Notes under the pieces: generated by a model
Told to the model about the DNA's origin: nothing
The model's database searches: none
What the model saw: only the letters and a program-made list of their open reading frames with translations
Part shown: positions 41,056-51,617 of the stretch, one piece after another
Layout: each line of letters opens with the position of its first letter
Position numbering within the stretch: position 1 is the first letter of the stretch
Assembly: GCF_003253005.1 (NCBI RefSeq)
Contig: NZ_QEPZ01000004.1
Location: 62,001 to 126,000, forward strand
Direction: 5' to 3'
DNA length: 64,000 nucleotides
Source of the DNA: Haemophilus parainfluenzae
GTDB taxonomy: Bacteria > Pseudomonadota > Gammaproteobacteria > Enterobacterales > Pasteurellaceae
Made by a program: the position numbers and the translations under genes

Positions 41056-41284
41056 CCACTAAAATTTTTGATTGAATGTGAGTAAGATAATTTCTGTGAG
41101 CAAGCCTTATCTTAATGAAATTAAAGAGAAAATTTTCTCTCTAAAATTAAAGCTAAAATGCTGAGAAGAGTTATGCAACACTCGCCATTTGCTCAATCAC
41201 AATTTTATCCACAGAAATATTGAATAACTCACTGATGTTATTTCTTCACCAAGCAAAGAATGTTTAAATTAAAAAATAGCTGAA

Positions 41285-41327
41285 TTTTTGACCTCACTTT
41301 GATTAGAAAAAGTGCGGTCATTTTTTT
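41285..41327 (+). terminator. Imperfect uptake-sequence terminator downstream of ampD
   Basis: GACCTCACTTT (one base off the uptake core) pairs with AAAGTGCGGTC, with one mismatch, followed by seven Ts at 41321-41327. Confidence 0.65.
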
Positions 41328-41348
41328 CGGAAAGTTTTTGATTAAAGG

Positions 41349-41448
41349 TTATGCAAAAATGAAAAAAGTGAAGTGTGAAAAGCGATTTTTGATCTTTATA
41401 CACAGTTAAATTTAGATTATCCAAGTATTACCCACAGAGTTATCCACA
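41349..41448 (+). promoter_or_regulatory. Cluster of DnaA-box-like sites upstream of rppH
   Basis: Five 9-mers in one orientation within 100 bp: TTATGCAAA (41349), TTATACACA (41396), TTATCCAAG (41417, two mismatches), TTACCCACA (41428, one mismatch) and a perfect TTATCCACA (41440). Known DnaA boxes follow TTATNCACA. The stretch is AT-rich. It could be a DnaA-regulated promoter, a DnaA-titrating site or, less likely, an origin; GATC sites are sparse, which argues against a typical gamma-proteobacterial oriC. Confidence 0.5.
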
Positions 41449-41539
41449 ATAGGGTAAATATGCCCATTCGGTTGATAAAAAAGCGAATTTATGAAACAAT
41501 CTGTAAATTATTTTTGTACAAAATTTAAGGTGAACGATA

Positions 41540-42133
41540 GTGATCGATTTTGATGGCTACCGTCCAAATGTAGGCATTGTCATTTGTAATCGCAAAGGGC
41601 AGGTGCTTTGGGCTAAACGATACGGGCAGAATTCGTGGCAATTCCCGCAAGGTGGGATTAACGATAATGAAAGTGCTGAACAAGCTATGTATCGTGAATT
41701 ATATGAAGAGGTTGGTTTACAACCCAAAGATGTGAAGGTGCTTTACGCGTCTAAACATTGGTTGCGTTATAAGCTGCCGAAAAGATTGCTGCGTTATGAC
41801 AGCAAACCCATGTGTATTGGGCAAAAACAACGTTGGTTTTTGTTGCAATTAGTGGGGGATGAAAAAAATATTAATATGAACACAACAAAATCACCGGAAT
41901 TTGATGGTTGGCGTTGGGTAAATTTTTGGTATCCCGTACGTCAGGTGGTGTCCTTTAAGAAAGATGTTTATCGCAAAGCGATGAAAGAGTTTGCTCAAGT
42001 AATGTTTGGCAACGAAAAGACATTACTTGAAAATACGCAAGAGCATGAGGCAAATAAACCTTATCATGCGCCGCGTAAAAGTGGTTTTTCTAAATATCAA
42101 AAACGTTCATCTTATAAGTCAAGAGGACAATAA
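41540..42133 (+). CDS. rppH: RNA pyrophosphohydrolase RppH
   Basis: Nudix enzyme that removes pyrophosphate from mRNA 5' ends and so starts RNase E decay. 197 residues; the first ~160 align with E. coli RppH (176). Nudix box [22 protein letters not shown] in two parts (~39-60), and [11 protein letters not shown] at the start. The C-terminal ~35 residues form a basic tail. The start is a GTG at 41540, seven bases after AAGGTG. It heads rppH-TSUP-lgt-thyA-tadA. Confidence 0.95.
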   Translation: MIDFDGYRPNVGIVICNRKGQVLWAKRYGQNSWQFPQGGINDNESAEQAMYRELYEEVGLQPKDVKVLYASKHWLRYKLPKRLLRYDSKPMCIGQKQRWFLLQLVGDEKNINMNTTKSPEFDGWRWVNFWYPVRQVVSFKKDVYRKAMKEFAQVMFGNEKTLLENTQEHEANKPYHAPRKSGFSKYQKRSSYKSRGQ

Positions 42134-42927
42134 TGCTCACTTTTATTCTACTTTGTTTGCTTGTCGGGTCTGTTGTTGGTTTTCTCGCTGGATTATTTGG
42201 CATTGGTGGAGGATTAATTATTGTCCCGACCTTGGTTTATCTATTGCCGATGATAGGCGTGCCTGAGCCATTGCTGATGTCCGCTGCATTAGGAACTTCA
42301 TTTGCGACCATTGTGATTACCGGATTTTCTTCTGCGCAGCGTCATCATAAACTAGGCAATATAGAGTGGAATGCCGTTAAAGTATTGGCACCGATGGTCA
42401 TGATTTCGGTCTTTATCTCTGGTTTGTTTATTGGCAAGCTTGATCGTGAGGTATCCGCTAAAATCTTTGCCTGTTTAGTCGTGTATTTAGCGACTAAAAT
42501 GGTGATTTCTATTAAGAAAAGCACAGGGAAAACCAAACCTTTAACAACGCAAGCTTCTGTTATTGGTGGTATTTTAATTGGGATGGCATCAAGCGCAGCG
42601 GGCGTAGGTGGTGGTGGTTTTATCGTGCCATTTTTAAATTCCCGCGGGATTGATATGAAAAAAGCCATCGGTTCTTCTGCATTCTGTGGTGCACTTCTTG
42701 GTTTATCAGGCATGTTTAGCTTTATGGTGAGTGGTTGGGGCAATCCTTCCATGCCAGATTATTCTCTGGGTTATGTTTATTTGCCTGCCGTGCTTGGTAT
42801 TACGGGCACTTCATTCTTCACTTCTAAACTAGGGGCAACAGCGACCTCAAAACTCCCTGTATCAACCTTGAAAAAAGGCTTCGCCTTGTTATTAATTGCG
42901 ATCGCGGTTGATATGTTTATTAAATAA
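42133..42927 (+). CDS. TSUP/TauE-SafE family membrane exporter
   Basis: A 264-residue inner-membrane protein with about eight hydrophobic helices in two similar halves: [19 protein letters not shown] (~17-35) and [16 protein letters not shown] (~155-170) are the repeated glycine-rich motif. TSUP members move sulfite, sulfoacetate and similar anions, but the substrate here is unknown. It overlaps the rppH stop by one base (TAATG) and precedes lgt by 8 bp, a conserved H. influenzae order. Confidence 0.88.
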   Translation: MLTFILLCLLVGSVVGFLAGLFGIGGGLIIVPTLVYLLPMIGVPEPLLMSAALGTSFATIVITGFSSAQRHHKLGNIEWNAVKVLAPMVMISVFISGLFIGKLDREVSAKIFACLVVYLATKMVISIKKSTGKTKPLTTQASVIGGILIGMASSAAGVGGGGFIVPFLNSRGIDMKKAIGSSAFCGALLGLSGMFSFMVSGWGNPSMPDYSLGYVYLPAVLGITGTSFFTSKLGATATSKLPVSTLKKGFALLLIAIAVDMFIK

Positions 42928-42935
42928 GGAATGTT

Positions 42936-43745
42936 ATGAATTCAGAATTTTTGATGCTGCCACATTTTGATCCGACTATTTTCACTTTTGGTGATAGCAA
43001 TATAGGGCTGCGTTGGTATGGCTTAATGTATCTATTAGGTTTCATTTTTGCTCGTTGGCTAGCGGTTCGTCGTGCCAATCAGTCAAACAGTGGCTGGACC
43101 GTCGATCAAGTGGATACGTTACTTTTTAATGGCTTTATGGGCGTATTCTTAGGTGGTCGCATTGGTGATGTATTTTTCTATAATTTCGATCATTTTGTGC
43201 AAGATCCGCTGTATTTATTCCGTGTTTGGGAAGGGGGAATGTCATTCCATGGTGGGTTAATTGGTGTGATTATCTCAATGATTTTGACTTCTTATTCCCA
43301 AAAAAGAAGTTTCTGGCAGACGGCAGATTTCGTGGCGCCCTTGATTCCATTTGGTTTAGGAATGGGACGAATTGGTAACTTTATCAATTTAGAACTTTGG
43401 GGACGAGAAACCGATGTGCCTTGGGCCATGATTTTCCCAAATGATCCATTATTGTTGCCTCGCCACCCTTCACAGCTTTATGAAGCATTTTTAGAAGGTT
43501 TCGTGCTGTTTATTATTCTGAATGTCTTTATTAAAAAGCCTCGCCCTGCAGGTTCTGTAGCAGGATTATTCCTGGTTGGTTACGGGATTTTTCGTTTTAT
43601 CGTTGAATATGTCCGTGAGCCTGAAGTGGAATCTTTCTTAGGCATCATGACACGTGGTCAAGCCCTTTGCTTACCGATGATTATTGGTGGTGGATTAATT
43701 ATGGCATGGGCATACAATCGCACGAAAAGTGCGGTTCATCAGTAA
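42936..43745 (+). CDS. lgt: Prolipoprotein diacylglyceryl transferase
   Basis: Adds diacylglycerol to the lipobox cysteine of prelipoproteins in the inner membrane. 269 residues, seven helices. The signature [15 protein letters not shown] (~147-161) and HGGLIGVI (~104) are diagnostic. It is 8 bp after the TSUP gene; the uptake sequence at its end is read as part of the C-terminus (TKSAVHQ). thyA begins 10 bp after the stop. Confidence 0.97.
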   Translation: MNSEFLMLPHFDPTIFTFGDSNIGLRWYGLMYLLGFIFARWLAVRRANQSNSGWTVDQVDTLLFNGFMGVFLGGRIGDVFFYNFDHFVQDPLYLFRVWEGGMSFHGGLIGVIISMILTSYSQKRSFWQTADFVAPLIPFGLGMGRIGNFINLELWGRETDVPWAMIFPNDPLLLPRHPSQLYEAFLEGFVLFIILNVFIKKPRPAGSVAGLFLVGYGIFRFIVEYVREPEVESFLGIMTRGQALCLPMIIGGGLIMAWAYNRTKSAVHQ

Positions 43746-43755
43746 GGAGTTTTTT

Positions 43756-44607
43756 ATGAAACAATATTTAGATCTTTGTCGACGCATTGTAAATGAAGGT
43801 GAGTGGGTTGCTAACGAGCGTACTGGCAAGCGTTGCCTTACTGTGATTAATGCGGATTTAGAATATGATGTTGCCAATAATCAATTCCCCTTAATTACAA
43901 CGCGTAAAAGCTATTGGAAAGCAGCGATTGCGGAATTTTTAGGCTATATCCGTGGTTACGATAACGCCGCAGATTTCCGCAAGCTTGGCACCAAAACATG
44001 GGATGCAAATGCCAATGAAAATGCGGCTTGGCTTGCCAATCCACATCGTAAAGGCACTGATGATATGGGGCGCGTTTATGGTGTACAAGGCAGAGCATGG
44101 CGTAAACCGAATGGCGAAACCATCGATCAACTTCGTAAAATTGTGAACAATTTAAGCCGAGGGATTGATGACCGCGGTGAAATTCTGACTTTCTTCAATC
44201 CAGGCGAATTTGATCTAGGCTGTTTGCGTCCTTGCATGTACACACATACTTTCTCTTTAGTGGGCGATACATTGCACTTAACGAGCTACCAACGCTCTTG
44301 TGATGTGCCACTTGGCTTAAACTTCAATCAAATTCAGGTCTTTACTTTCCTTGCTTTGATGGCGCAAATTACCGGCAATAAACCGGGTAAGGCATATCAT
44401 AAAATTGTAAATGCGCATATTTATGAAGACCAACTTGAGTTAATGCGTGATGTGCAATTAAAACGTGAACCATTCCCTTCACCACAATTAGAAATTAATC
44501 CTGATGTTAAAACCCTTGAAGATCTTGAAACTTGGGTAACGATGGATGATTTCAAGGTGGTGGGTTATCAATCTCACGAACCAATCAAATATCCTTTCTC
44601 TGTTTAG
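43756..44607 (+). CDS. thyA: Thymidylate synthase
   Basis: Makes dTMP from dUMP with methylenetetrahydrofolate. 283 residues from the ATG at 43756, which follows AAGGAG; a frame start 27 bases earlier overlaps lgt and lacks a site. The catalytic cysteine is in [12 protein letters not shown], and [15 protein letters not shown] holds the phosphate-binding Arg-Ser and the Asn/Asp folate-pocket residues. It differs from E. coli ThyA in having a longer N-terminal half, typical of the Haemophilus form. The uptake sequence after it is shared with the tadA start. Confidence 0.96.
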   Translation: MKQYLDLCRRIVNEGEWVANERTGKRCLTVINADLEYDVANNQFPLITTRKSYWKAAIAEFLGYIRGYDNAADFRKLGTKTWDANANENAAWLANPHRKGTDDMGRVYGVQGRAWRKPNGETIDQLRKIVNNLSRGIDDRGEILTFFNPGEFDLGCLRPCMYTHTFSLVGDTLHLTSYQRSCDVPLGLNFNQIQVFTFLALMAQITGNKPGKAYHKIVNAHIYEDQLELMRDVQLKREPFPSPQLEINPDVKTLEDLETWVTMDDFKVVGYQSHEPIKYPFSV

Positions 44608-44616
44608 GCATTCAAA

Positions 44617-45135
44617 GTGCGGTCAGATTTAGACGAGAAATTTATGCAACACGCCCTGATGCTTGCCGATCGTGCAGAGGCACTCGGCGAGATTCCAGTC
44701 GGGGCTGTGTTGGTAGATGATGAAGGAAATATTCTCGGTGAAGGCTGGAATTTGTCTATCATTGAAAATGACCCGACCGCTCACGCTGAAATTGTCGCAT
44801 TGCGTAATGCCGCACAAAATATTCAAAATTATCGTCTGCTCAATACCACACTTTATGTCACTCTAGAGCCTTGTACCATGTGTGCTGGCGCGATTTTACA
44901 TAGCCGGATTAAACGATTAGTCTTCGGTGCGTCAGATTATAAAACGGGGGCTGTAGGTTCTCGCTTTCACTTCTTTGATGATTATAAAATGAATCATACG
45001 TTAGAAATTACCTCTGGCGTGCTGGCAGAAAAGTGCGGCCAGAAATTGAGTGATTTTTTTAAAAAAAGACGAGAGCAGAAAAAGGAAGAAAAGCGGGAAA
45101 AAAATCTCCCGCTTGATGTTGATCCACAATCTTAA
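44617..45135 (+). CDS. tadA: tRNA-specific adenosine deaminase TadA
   Basis: Deaminates adenosine 34 of tRNA-Arg(ACG) to inosine; essential in E. coli. 172 residues. Zinc site HAE (~57-59) and PCTMC (~87-91), with the proton shuttle Glu in HAE. The C-terminal ~30 residues are highly charged. No ATG fits the N-terminus: the best start is a GTG at 44617, part of an uptake sequence; an ATG at 44644 (MQHALML) would cut nine residues but has GAG upstream. Its stop overlaps the convergent ung by 4 bases. Confidence 0.94.
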   Translation: MRSDLDEKFMQHALMLADRAEALGEIPVGAVLVDDEGNILGEGWNLSIIENDPTAHAEIVALRNAAQNIQNYRLLNTTLYVTLEPCTMCAGAILHSRIKRLVFGASDYKTGAVGSRFHFFDDYKMNHTLEITSGVLAEKCGQKLSDFFKKRREQKKEEKREKNLPLDVDPQS

Positions 45136-45791
45136 ACTTGCCAATCAATTTCAGTTAAACCGTGTCGCTTTAAGTATTCGTTGGCCTTAGAAAAGTGATG
45201 ACATCCTAGAAAACCACGATGTGCAGAAAGTGGAGAAGGGTGCGGAGCTGTTAAAACATAATGACGATTGCGATCAATAAATTGCCCTTTTTTCTGCGCA
45301 TGACTTCCCCAAAGTAAAAATACTACTTTTTCACGATATTCATTGAGTGCTGCAATTACTTGGTCTGTGAAGATTTCCCAACCGAATTTAGCGTGTGAAT
45401 GTGCCATGCCTCGTTCTACAGTTAGCACGGTGTTAAGCAACAATACACCTTGCTCAGCCCATTTCACTAAGTAGCCATGATTTGGCATTTGAAAACCAGG
45501 AATATCGTTAGCCAATTCTTTATACATATTCAGTAGAGAAGGGGGAATGGCAACCTCGGGTTTCACAGAAAAAGCTAAGCCGTGCGCTTGATTTGGACCA
45601 TGATAGGGATCCTGTCCTAAAATGACGACTTTCACCTCATCAAACGCCGTATATTTAAAGGCATTAAATACTTCGTCTTGCGGTGGGTAAATGGTTTTTC
45701 CGGCTAGTCGCTCTTGATGAACTTGCTGTAGAATGTGTTTAAAGTAAGGTTTTTCTTTCTCTTGACCGATAACATCTGTCCAGGTTTTCAT
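45132..45791 (-). CDS. ung: Uracil-DNA glycosylase
   Basis: Removes uracil from DNA to start base-excision repair. 219 residues. Water-activating Asp in GQDPYHGP (~59-66), the uracil-binding FSV segment (GLAFSVKPE), [11 protein letters not shown], and [11 protein letters not shown] with the catalytic His (~180-190). It is convergent with tadA, the two stops overlapping by 4 bases, without a hairpin between them. Pairing of thyA and ung near each other makes sense for keeping uracil out of DNA. Confidence 0.98.
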   Translation of the reverse strand: MKTWTDVIGQEKEKPYFKHILQQVHQERLAGKTIYPPQDEVFNAFKYTAFDEVKVVILGQDPYHGPNQAHGLAFSVKPEVAIPPSLLNMYKELANDIPGFQMPNHGYLVKWAEQGVLLLNTVLTVERGMAHSHAKFGWEIFTDQVIAALNEYREKVVFLLWGSHAQKKGQFIDRNRHYVLTAPHPSPLSAHRGFLGCHHFSKANEYLKRHGLTEIDWQV

Positions 45792-45864
45792 TCTGTATTT
45801 CCTTATTGGATAAGCTTAGGCATATTATAAATGAAATTGCTTAGAAAGGCTTTATCTGTGAGTT

Positions 45865-45887
45865 GTGTTAATATTTTGTTAATTCTA
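45865..45887. promoter_or_regulatory. ArcA-type direct repeat upstream of grcA
   Basis: Two GTTAAT copies (45867 and 45878), 11 bp apart, match the 11-bp-spaced direct repeat that phosphorylated ArcA binds. They lie upstream of the FNR-like site and grcA; ArcA control of the grcA homologue yfiD is known in E. coli. Confidence 0.55.
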
Positions 45888-45920
45888 AATGTGTATTGAA
45901 GCCTTGTTACAGCTAAAATC

Positions 45921-45934
45921 TTAATCTAGATCAA
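45921..45934. promoter_or_regulatory. FNR-like site upstream of grcA
   Basis: TTAATCTAGATCAA matches the FNR palindrome TTGAT-N4-ATCAA with one mismatch. It is ~130 bp upstream of the grcA start codon; a start of transcription near 45970 would put it at about -41.5, the usual activating position. Confidence 0.6.
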
Positions 45935-46056
45935 TTTTGCAAAAATACTCGAAAAAAAGAATCTGTTTTAGGTCAAAATTAATTGAATTCTTCAAATAGT
46001 TTGATAAAATTTGCACAGTTTAATAAATATACAACCGCCAAATTAGGAGGCACTTT

Positions 46057-46440
46057 ATGATCAAAGGTATTCAAATTACTCAAGCAGCAAATGACAATCT
46101 TTTAAACTCATTCTGGTTATTAGACAGCGAAAAAAATGAAGCTCGTTGTTTATGTGCAAAAGCTGAATTCGCAGAAGACCAAGTAGTAGCAGTGAGCGAA
46201 TTAGGCCAAATCGAATATCGTGAATTACCGGTAAATGTAGCACCAACTGTTAAAGTTGAAGGTGGTCAACACTTAAACGTAAACGTATTACGTCGTGAAA
46301 CGTTAGAAGATGCAGTAAACAACCCGGATAAATACCCTCAATTAACTATCCGTGTTTCTGGTTACGCAGTACGTTTCAACTCTTTAACACCAGAACAACA
46401 ACGCGACGTTATTACTCGTACTTTCACTGAAAGCCTATAA
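46057..46440 (+). CDS. grcA: Autonomous glycyl radical cofactor GrcA (YfiD)
   Basis: A 127-residue spare glycyl-radical domain that restores oxygen-damaged pyruvate formate-lyase. The radical glycine is Gly102 in [13 protein letters not shown]; the surrounding 45 residues match the C-terminus of PflB. The N-terminal part is the variable GrcA domain. The ATG at 46057 follows TTAGGAGG, a very strong site, fitting high expression. Transcription is likely induced without oxygen via the upstream ArcA- and FNR-like sites. A strong terminator follows. Confidence 0.97.
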   Translation: MIKGIQITQAANDNLLNSFWLLDSEKNEARCLCAKAEFAEDQVVAVSELGQIEYRELPVNVAPTVKVEGGQHLNVNVLRRETLEDAVNNPDKYPQLTIRVSGYAVRFNSLTPEQQRDVITRTFTESL

Positions 46441-46461
46441 TTTCAGTTTGAATGAAAAAAG

Positions 46462-46490
46462 AAACCCCGAAGTAATTCGGGGTTTTGTTT
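46462..46490 (+). terminator. Rho-independent terminator after grcA
   Basis: AAACCCCGAA and TTCGGGGTTT (46462-46471 with 46476-46485) form a 10-bp stem with a GTAA loop, followed by TGTTTT. Confidence 0.95.
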
Positions 46491-46608
46491 TATGTAAAAG
46501 GTTTGATAATTTAACCGCACTTTTCCCTTTCATCCCTAGCGATTTCCGTGCTTTTCAGGTACAATCCACCAGTTAAATTTAATGATTTTTGAGAAAACTA
46601 ATCTATTT

Positions 46609-48405
46609 ATGAAGAATATTCGCAACTTTTCTATTATTGCCCATATTGACCACGGTAAATCGACCCTTTCTGACCGATTAATTCAGACCTGTGGGGGCCT
46701 TTCGGATCGTGAAATGGAAGCACAAGTGTTGGATTCCATGGATCTTGAGCGTGAGCGCGGTATTACCATTAAAGCGCAGAGTGTAACCTTAAATTATCAA
46801 GCCAAAGACGGTGAAACATACCAATTAAACTTTATCGATACACCAGGACACGTGGACTTCTCTTATGAAGTGTCACGTTCTCTTGCGGCTTGTGAAGGGG
46901 CATTGTTAGTTGTGGATGCGGGACAAGGTGTTGAAGCACAAACCTTGGCAAACTGCTATACCGCCATTGAAATGGATTTAGAAGTAGTGCCGATTTTAAA
47001 TAAAATCGACTTACCCGCAGCAGATCCTGAACGTGTAGCAGAAGAAATTGAAGACATCGTCGGTATTGATGCGATGGAAGCGGTACGCTGTTCGGCTAAA
47101 ACTGGTGTGGGTATCGAAGATGTATTAGAAGAAATCGTTGCGAAAATTCCTGCACCAGAAGGTAATCCTGATGCACCATTACAAGCGTTGATTATTGACT
47201 CTTGGTTCGATAATTATTTAGGCGTGGTGTCATTGGTTCGTATTAAAAATGGTGTATTGCGTAAAGGTGATAAAATCAAAGTAATGTCTACCGGACAGGC
47301 TTACAACGTTGATCGTTTAGGGATTTTTACGCCGAAACAAGTGGATACGACCGTATTAAATACCGGTGAAGTAGGCTGGGTTGTTTGTGCAATTAAAGAT
47401 ATTTTAGGTGCACCAGTAGGAGATACCTTAACCCATCAACATAATCCGGCAAGCCATGTATTGCCAGGCTTTAAGAAAGTAAAACCGCAGGTTTATGCTG
47501 GTTTATTCCCAGTTAGCTCTGACGATTATGAGGCTTTCCGTGATGCGTTAGGTAAATTAAGCTTAAACGATGCGTCGCTTTTCTATGAGCCAGAAAACTC
47601 GACGGCTTTAGGTTTTGGTTTCCGTTGTGGTTTCTTGGGGCTTTTACACATGGAGATCATTCAAGAGCGTTTAGAGCGTGAATACGATCTTGATTTGATT
47701 ACCACGGCACCAACTGTAATTTATGAAGTCGAAATGACCAATGGTGAAGTAATTTATGTGGACAGTCCATCAAAACTGCCACCGTTAAATAATATTGCGG
47801 AAATTCGTGAGCCGATTGCAGAGTGTAATATGCTCGTGCCACAAGAATTCTTAGGCAATGTCATTACCCTTTGCGTAGAAAAACGTGGTGTACAAACCAA
47901 TATGGTGTATCACGGTAACCAAATTGCGTTAACTTATGAAATTCCAATGGGCGAAGTAGTATTAGATTTCTTCGACCGCTTGAAATCAACATCGCGCGGT
48001 TATGCGTCTTTAGATTATGGTTTCAAACGTTTCCAAGCGGCGGACATGGTGCGTGTGGATATCATGATTAATGGTGATCGTGTTGATGCGTTAGCATTGA
48101 TTGTTCATAAAGATAATGCCCCTTATCGTGGTCGTGAATTGGTTGAAAAAATGCGTGAGCTGATTCCACGTCAACAATTTGATATCGCGATCCAAGCGGC
48201 GATTGGTAACCACATTATTGCGCGTTCAACCGTAAAACAATTACGTAAAAACGTATTGGCGAAATGTTATGGTGGTGATGTGAGCCGTAAGAAAAAACTC
48301 TTACAGAAACAGAAAGAAGGTAAGAAACGAATGAAATCTTTAGGTAATGTGGAAGTGCCGCAAGAAGCGTTTTTAGCGATTTTACATGTTGGTAAAGATA
48401 AATAG
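46609..48405 (+). CDS. lepA: Elongation factor 4 (LepA)
   Basis: Ribosome-bound GTPase that back-translocates or aids 30S maturation. 598 residues, close to the 599 of E. coli. G1 [10 protein letters not shown]3 DTPGHVDF, G4 NKIDLP; the LepA-specific C-terminal domain ends [20 protein letters not shown]-like. The ATG at 46609 gives the standard [14 protein letters not shown] start; an upstream in-frame ATG (46582) is nine codons early. The ribosome site is weak. lepB follows by 12 bp, the same pairing as in E. coli. Confidence 0.98.
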   Translation: MKNIRNFSIIAHIDHGKSTLSDRLIQTCGGLSDREMEAQVLDSMDLERERGITIKAQSVTLNYQAKDGETYQLNFIDTPGHVDFSYEVSRSLAACEGALLVVDAGQGVEAQTLANCYTAIEMDLEVVPILNKIDLPAADPERVAEEIEDIVGIDAMEAVRCSAKTGVGIEDVLEEIVAKIPAPEGNPDAPLQALIIDSWFDNYLGVVSLVRIKNGVLRKGDKIKVMSTGQAYNVDRLGIFTPKQVDTTVLNTGEVGWVVCAIKDILGAPVGDTLTHQHNPASHVLPGFKKVKPQVYAGLFPVSSDDYEAFRDALGKLSLNDASLFYEPENSTALGFGFRCGFLGLLHMEIIQERLEREYDLDLITTAPTVIYEVEMTNGEVIYVDSPSKLPPLNNIAEIREPIAECNMLVPQEFLGNVITLCVEKRGVQTNMVYHGNQIALTYEIPMGEVVLDFFDRLKSTSRGYASLDYGFKRFQAADMVRVDIMINGDRVDALALIVHKDNAPYRGRELVEKMRELIPRQQFDIAIQAAIGNHIIARSTVKQLRKNVLAKCYGGDVSRKKKLLQKQKEGKKRMKSLGNVEVPQEAFLAILHVGKDK

Positions 48406-48417
48406 GAAAGTAGAGCA

Positions 48418-49467
48418 ATGTCGAATGTATTTTTTATTCTGTTGTTAGCCGTGGGCTTTGCCGGTTGGAAAGCGTTAGATTATTTCCAACTGCCTAACAC
48501 ATTCAGTATTTTATTGCTAATTTTAACCGCACTTTCCGGCATTTTATGGTGTTATCACCGCTTTGCCGTGATGCCGAGACGCCGTCGTCAAATCGCACGT
48601 GCAGAACAACGTTCAGGTAAAGCATTAACGGATGAAGAAAAAGCGAAAATTGAGCCAATTTCAGAAGGTTCAGAATTTATTTCTTCGCTTTTTCCTGTGT
48701 TATCCGTGGTGTTTCTTGTTCGTTCATTTATTTTTGAGCCCTTTCAAATTCCATCGGGATCAATGGAAGCAACATTGCGAGTAGGGGATTTTCTCGTCGT
48801 GAATAAATATACTTATGGCATTAAAGATCCTATTTTCCAAAATACGATTATTGAAGGTAACAAACCAGAACGTGGTGATGTAATCGTGTTTAAAGCGCCG
48901 GAACAAGCGTTACTTCGTACGAGTTTAGGGGCAACGCGAGCAGCATATGCTGAAAATCTTGCGTTAACATCTAAAAACAATATGTCAGGTGTGGATTACA
49001 TCAAACGTATTGTGGGTAAAGGCGGTGACCGTATTATCCTTGATGTTGAAAAAAGTGCTTTAACACTGGTTTATGGTAAAGATGGCAAACCATGCGAAGT
49101 AGATTGCCAAACTAAAGCGTTTGAATATAAACAAGAACCCACAAATCCAGCATTCCCAACGCAAGTGGAATATTTGGAAATCGGTGACGTGACACACACG
49201 ATTTTAGTGGAGCCAATGCGCCGTTATTCGGGGATTGAATTCTATCCACAAGAAGGCTTACCTACTGCAGAATGGATTGTGCCTGAAGGGCAATATTTTG
49301 TGATGGGGGATAACCGTGATCATAGTGATGACAGCCGTTTTTGGGGATTTGTACCAGAAAAAAATATCGTGGGTAAAGCCACTTATATTTGGATGAGTTT
49401 AGAAAAAGAACCAAATGAGTGGCCTACAGGCTTCCGTTTAGACCGTTTCTTTACAAAAATTAATTAA
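48418..49467 (+). CDS. lepB: Signal peptidase I
   Basis: Membrane serine protease that removes Sec and Tat signal peptides. 349 residues, with two N-terminal membrane helices (~1-20 and ~28-45; the second followed by basic residues) and a periplasmic catalytic domain. Nucleophile Ser in PSGSMEATL, general-base Lys in [11 protein letters not shown], and the box [14 protein letters not shown]. An uptake sequence is read in frame as the TALSG part of helix 2. Second gene of lepA-lepB-rnc-era. Confidence 0.97.
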   Translation: MSNVFFILLLAVGFAGWKALDYFQLPNTFSILLLILTALSGILWCYHRFAVMPRRRRQIARAEQRSGKALTDEEKAKIEPISEGSEFISSLFPVLSVVFLVRSFIFEPFQIPSGSMEATLRVGDFLVVNKYTYGIKDPIFQNTIIEGNKPERGDVIVFKAPEQALLRTSLGATRAAYAENLALTSKNNMSGVDYIKRIVGKGGDRIILDVEKSALTLVYGKDGKPCEVDCQTKAFEYKQEPTNPAFPTQVEYLEIGDVTHTILVEPMRRYSGIEFYPQEGLPTAEWIVPEGQYFVMGDNRDHSDDSRFWGFVPEKNIVGKATYIWMSLEKEPNEWPTGFRLDRFFTKIN

Positions 49468-49468
49468 T

Positions 49469-50152
49469 ATGAATCATTTAGATCGACTAGAACGAAAAAT
49501 TGGTTATCAATTTTCCGATCTAAAAAACTTAAAATTGGCACTGACACACCGCAGTGCCGCCACTCAACATAATGAACGCCTAGAGTTTCTAGGTGATTCT
49601 ATCCTCAATTATGTCATCGCAGATGCGCTTTATCATCAATTCCCTCGTTGTAATGAAGGTGAACTAAGCAGAATGCGAGCAACATTAGTGCGTGAGCCTA
49701 CACTGGCAATGATTGCCCGAAATTTTGAACTTGGGGATTATATGTCCTTAGGTTCTGGAGAGTTGAAAAGTGGAGGATTTCGTCGAGAATCTATTTTAGC
49801 TGATTGTGTTGAAGCGGTAATTGGCGCAATGGCATTGGATTCAAGCTTTGATAAAGCGGCAGATATTGTGCGTAGTTGGTATAAAACTTTACTCACTGAA
49901 ATTAAGCCGGGTGATAACCAAAAAGATGCCAAAACACGCTTGCAAGAATATTTACAAGGTAAGCATTTCGCCTTACCAACCTATGAAGTAATAAAAATTG
50001 AAGGCGAAGCCCATTGTCAGACCTTCACCGTGGAATGTACGGTAAAAAACGTACCAAATATTGACCGCACTTTTATTGCGAAAGGTTCTAGCCGCCGTAA
50101 AGCAGAACAAGCGGCCGCAGAACAAATCTTAAAAACATTGGAAATTAAATGA
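49469..50152 (+). CDS. rnc: Ribonuclease III
   Basis: Cuts double-stranded RNA in rRNA maturation and mRNA control. 227 residues: the nuclease domain with [14 protein letters not shown] (~37-50) and [13 protein letters not shown] (the metal-binding Asp/Glu), then a dsRNA-binding domain (~155-225) with [16 protein letters not shown]. It starts one base after the lepB stop and overlaps era by 4 bases (ATGA). Confidence 0.98.
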   Translation: MNHLDRLERKIGYQFSDLKNLKLALTHRSAATQHNERLEFLGDSILNYVIADALYHQFPRCNEGELSRMRATLVREPTLAMIARNFELGDYMSLGSGELKSGGFRRESILADCVEAVIGAMALDSSFDKAADIVRSWYKTLLTEIKPGDNQKDAKTRLQEYLQGKHFALPTYEVIKIEGEAHCQTFTVECTVKNVPNIDRTFIAKGSSRRKAEQAAAEQILKTLEIK

Positions 50153-51063
50153 CTGAATTAAATCAAGAGCAAGAGACCTATTGTGGCTTTATCGCTATCG
50201 TAGGGCGCCCAAATGTAGGGAAATCCACCCTGTTAAATAAAATTTTGGGGCAAAAAATCTCGATTACGTCTCGCAAGGCGCAAACCACGCGTCACCGTAT
50301 TGTGGGAATTAAAACGGAAGGCATCTACCAAGAAATTTACGTAGATACGCCGGGGCTTCATATCGAAGAAAAACGAGCCATTAACCGTTTAATGAACCGT
50401 GCAGCAAGCTCAGCGATCGGGGATGTGGATCTCATTATTTTTGTCGTGGATGGCACACATTGGAATGCCGATGATGAAATGGTGTTAAATAAATTACGTA
50501 ATGCCAAAGCGCCTGTCGTACTTGCCATCAACAAAGTTGATAATATTAAGAATAAAGATGATTTATTGCTATTTATTACAGATTTAGGCAGTAAGTTTAA
50601 CTTTGCTCACATTGTGCCAATATCCGCGCAACGTGGTAATAATGTCCATCAATTAGAGAAAATTGTTCGTCAGTCCTTACGTAAAGGTGTTCATCACTTC
50701 CCTGAAGATTATGTAACAGACCGTTCACAGCGTTTTATGGCGTCAGAAATTATCCGTGAAAAATTAATGCGTTTCACAGGGGAAGAGCTGCCTTATTCTG
50801 TGACTGTTGAAATTGAACAATTTAAAGTAAATGAACGTGGTACTTATGAAATCAATGGCTTGATTTTGGTTGAGCGCGAAGGTCAAAAGAAAATGGTGAT
50901 CGGTGCTCAAGGACAAAAAATTAAAACCATTGGTATGGAAGCGCGTGCTGACATGGAACGCTTATTTGATAATAAAGTACACCTTGAACTTTGGGTCAAA
51001 GTGAAGTCTGGTTGGGCGGATGATGAACGAGCCTTGAGAAGTTTAGGTTATATGGATGAATAA
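50149..51063 (+). CDS. era: GTPase Era
   Basis: Essential GTPase that binds the 3' end of 16S rRNA and aids 30S assembly. 304 residues. G1 [10 protein letters not shown]3 DTPGL, G4 NKVD; the KH domain (~200-304) has [17 protein letters not shown] in two parts, the RNA-binding loop. Translationally coupled to rnc by a 4-base overlap, as in other gamma-proteobacteria. After era the operon meets a pseudogene pair rather than recO. Confidence 0.98.
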   Translation: MTELNQEQETYCGFIAIVGRPNVGKSTLLNKILGQKISITSRKAQTTRHRIVGIKTEGIYQEIYVDTPGLHIEEKRAINRLMNRAASSAIGDVDLIIFVVDGTHWNADDEMVLNKLRNAKAPVVLAINKVDNIKNKDDLLLFITDLGSKFNFAHIVPISAQRGNNVHQLEKIVRQSLRKGVHHFPEDYVTDRSQRFMASEIIREKLMRFTGEELPYSVTVEIEQFKVNERGTYEINGLILVEREGQKKMVIGAQGQKIKTIGMEARADMERLFDNKVHLELWVKVKSGWADDERALRSLGYMDE

Positions 51064-51141
51064 AAAACTTGAGTAGTACTCTATACCGTCCTATTATTGG
51101 AAACATATTTATATTTTTTAATAAAAACAAAGAGATGGTAG

Positions 51142-51612
51142 ATGAGTATCTATGCTTTAAAACCCAAATTTCAGAATTTATTTCGGCCTTTAGTTAGGCA
51201 ATTAGCGTAACAGCAAATCAAGTTACGCTAATTGCTTGCTTACTTTCAACTTTATTAGGTGTGGTTCTCGCACTATTCCCGACATTTTCTTCTCTTTTCT
51301 TCCTTATTCCTATTTGGTTGTTTTTGCGTATGGCGTTAAATGCTGTTGATGGCATGCTCGCACGTGAATTCAATCAAAAAAGCCGATTAGGGGGTTATCT
51401 TAATGAAATTACTGATGTAGTCTCTGATGCAGCACTTTACCTTCCTTTTGCTTTTGTCGCGCCTTTTGATGGAGTTCAAATCTCAAGTATTATTTGGCTT
51501 GCCGCGTTGAGTGAGTTATGTGGTATTTTGGGGAAAGTTTAAGGCAAAACGCGTCGTTATGATGGCCCAATGGGTAAAAGTGATCGTGGATTCGTGTTTG
51601 GTGTAAATTCTT
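51142..51612 (+). pseudogene. Decayed CDP-alcohol phosphatidyltransferase (YnbA-like)
   Basis: It starts at an ATG (51142, MSIYALKPKFQNLFRPL) and shifts frame near 51205: the first frame stops at 51208-51210, while a second carries on with ANQVTLIACLLSTLLGV and FLIPIWLFLRMALNA. The CDP-alcohol signature DGMLAREFNQKSRLGGYLNE reads through GGYLNEITD, with Glu where Asp is usual. A stop at 51540-51542 interrupts LGKV, after which GKTRRYDGPMGKSDRGFVFG still matches the family. The rest of the gene is deleted: within ~15 bp the sequence becomes the CdsA-like gene. E. coli ynbA-ynbB is the likely parent arrangement. Confidence 0.85.
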
Positions 51613-51617
51613 CAGCA

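Larger units (their letters stand above)
41056..41539. other. Intergenic region with a coding remnant and DnaA boxes
   Basis: A 484-bp gap between ampD and rppH. On the minus strand, an open stretch reads NNISELFNISVDKIVIEQMA and ends with SVA and a stop at 41171-41173; upstream it is broken by stops, so it looks like the 3' end of a lost gene. An uptake-sequence terminator follows at 41285-41327, and then a cluster of DnaA-box-like 9-mers (41349-41448). A separate perfect TTATCCACA lies at 41205-41213. There are few GATC sites. Confidence 0.5.

Noticed and set aside
41056-41539. Calling this gap the chromosomal origin
   Set aside because: DnaA boxes are present, but GATC sites are few and no 13-mer array or usual origin neighbours (mioC, mnmG, dnaA) are seen; kept as a finding only.
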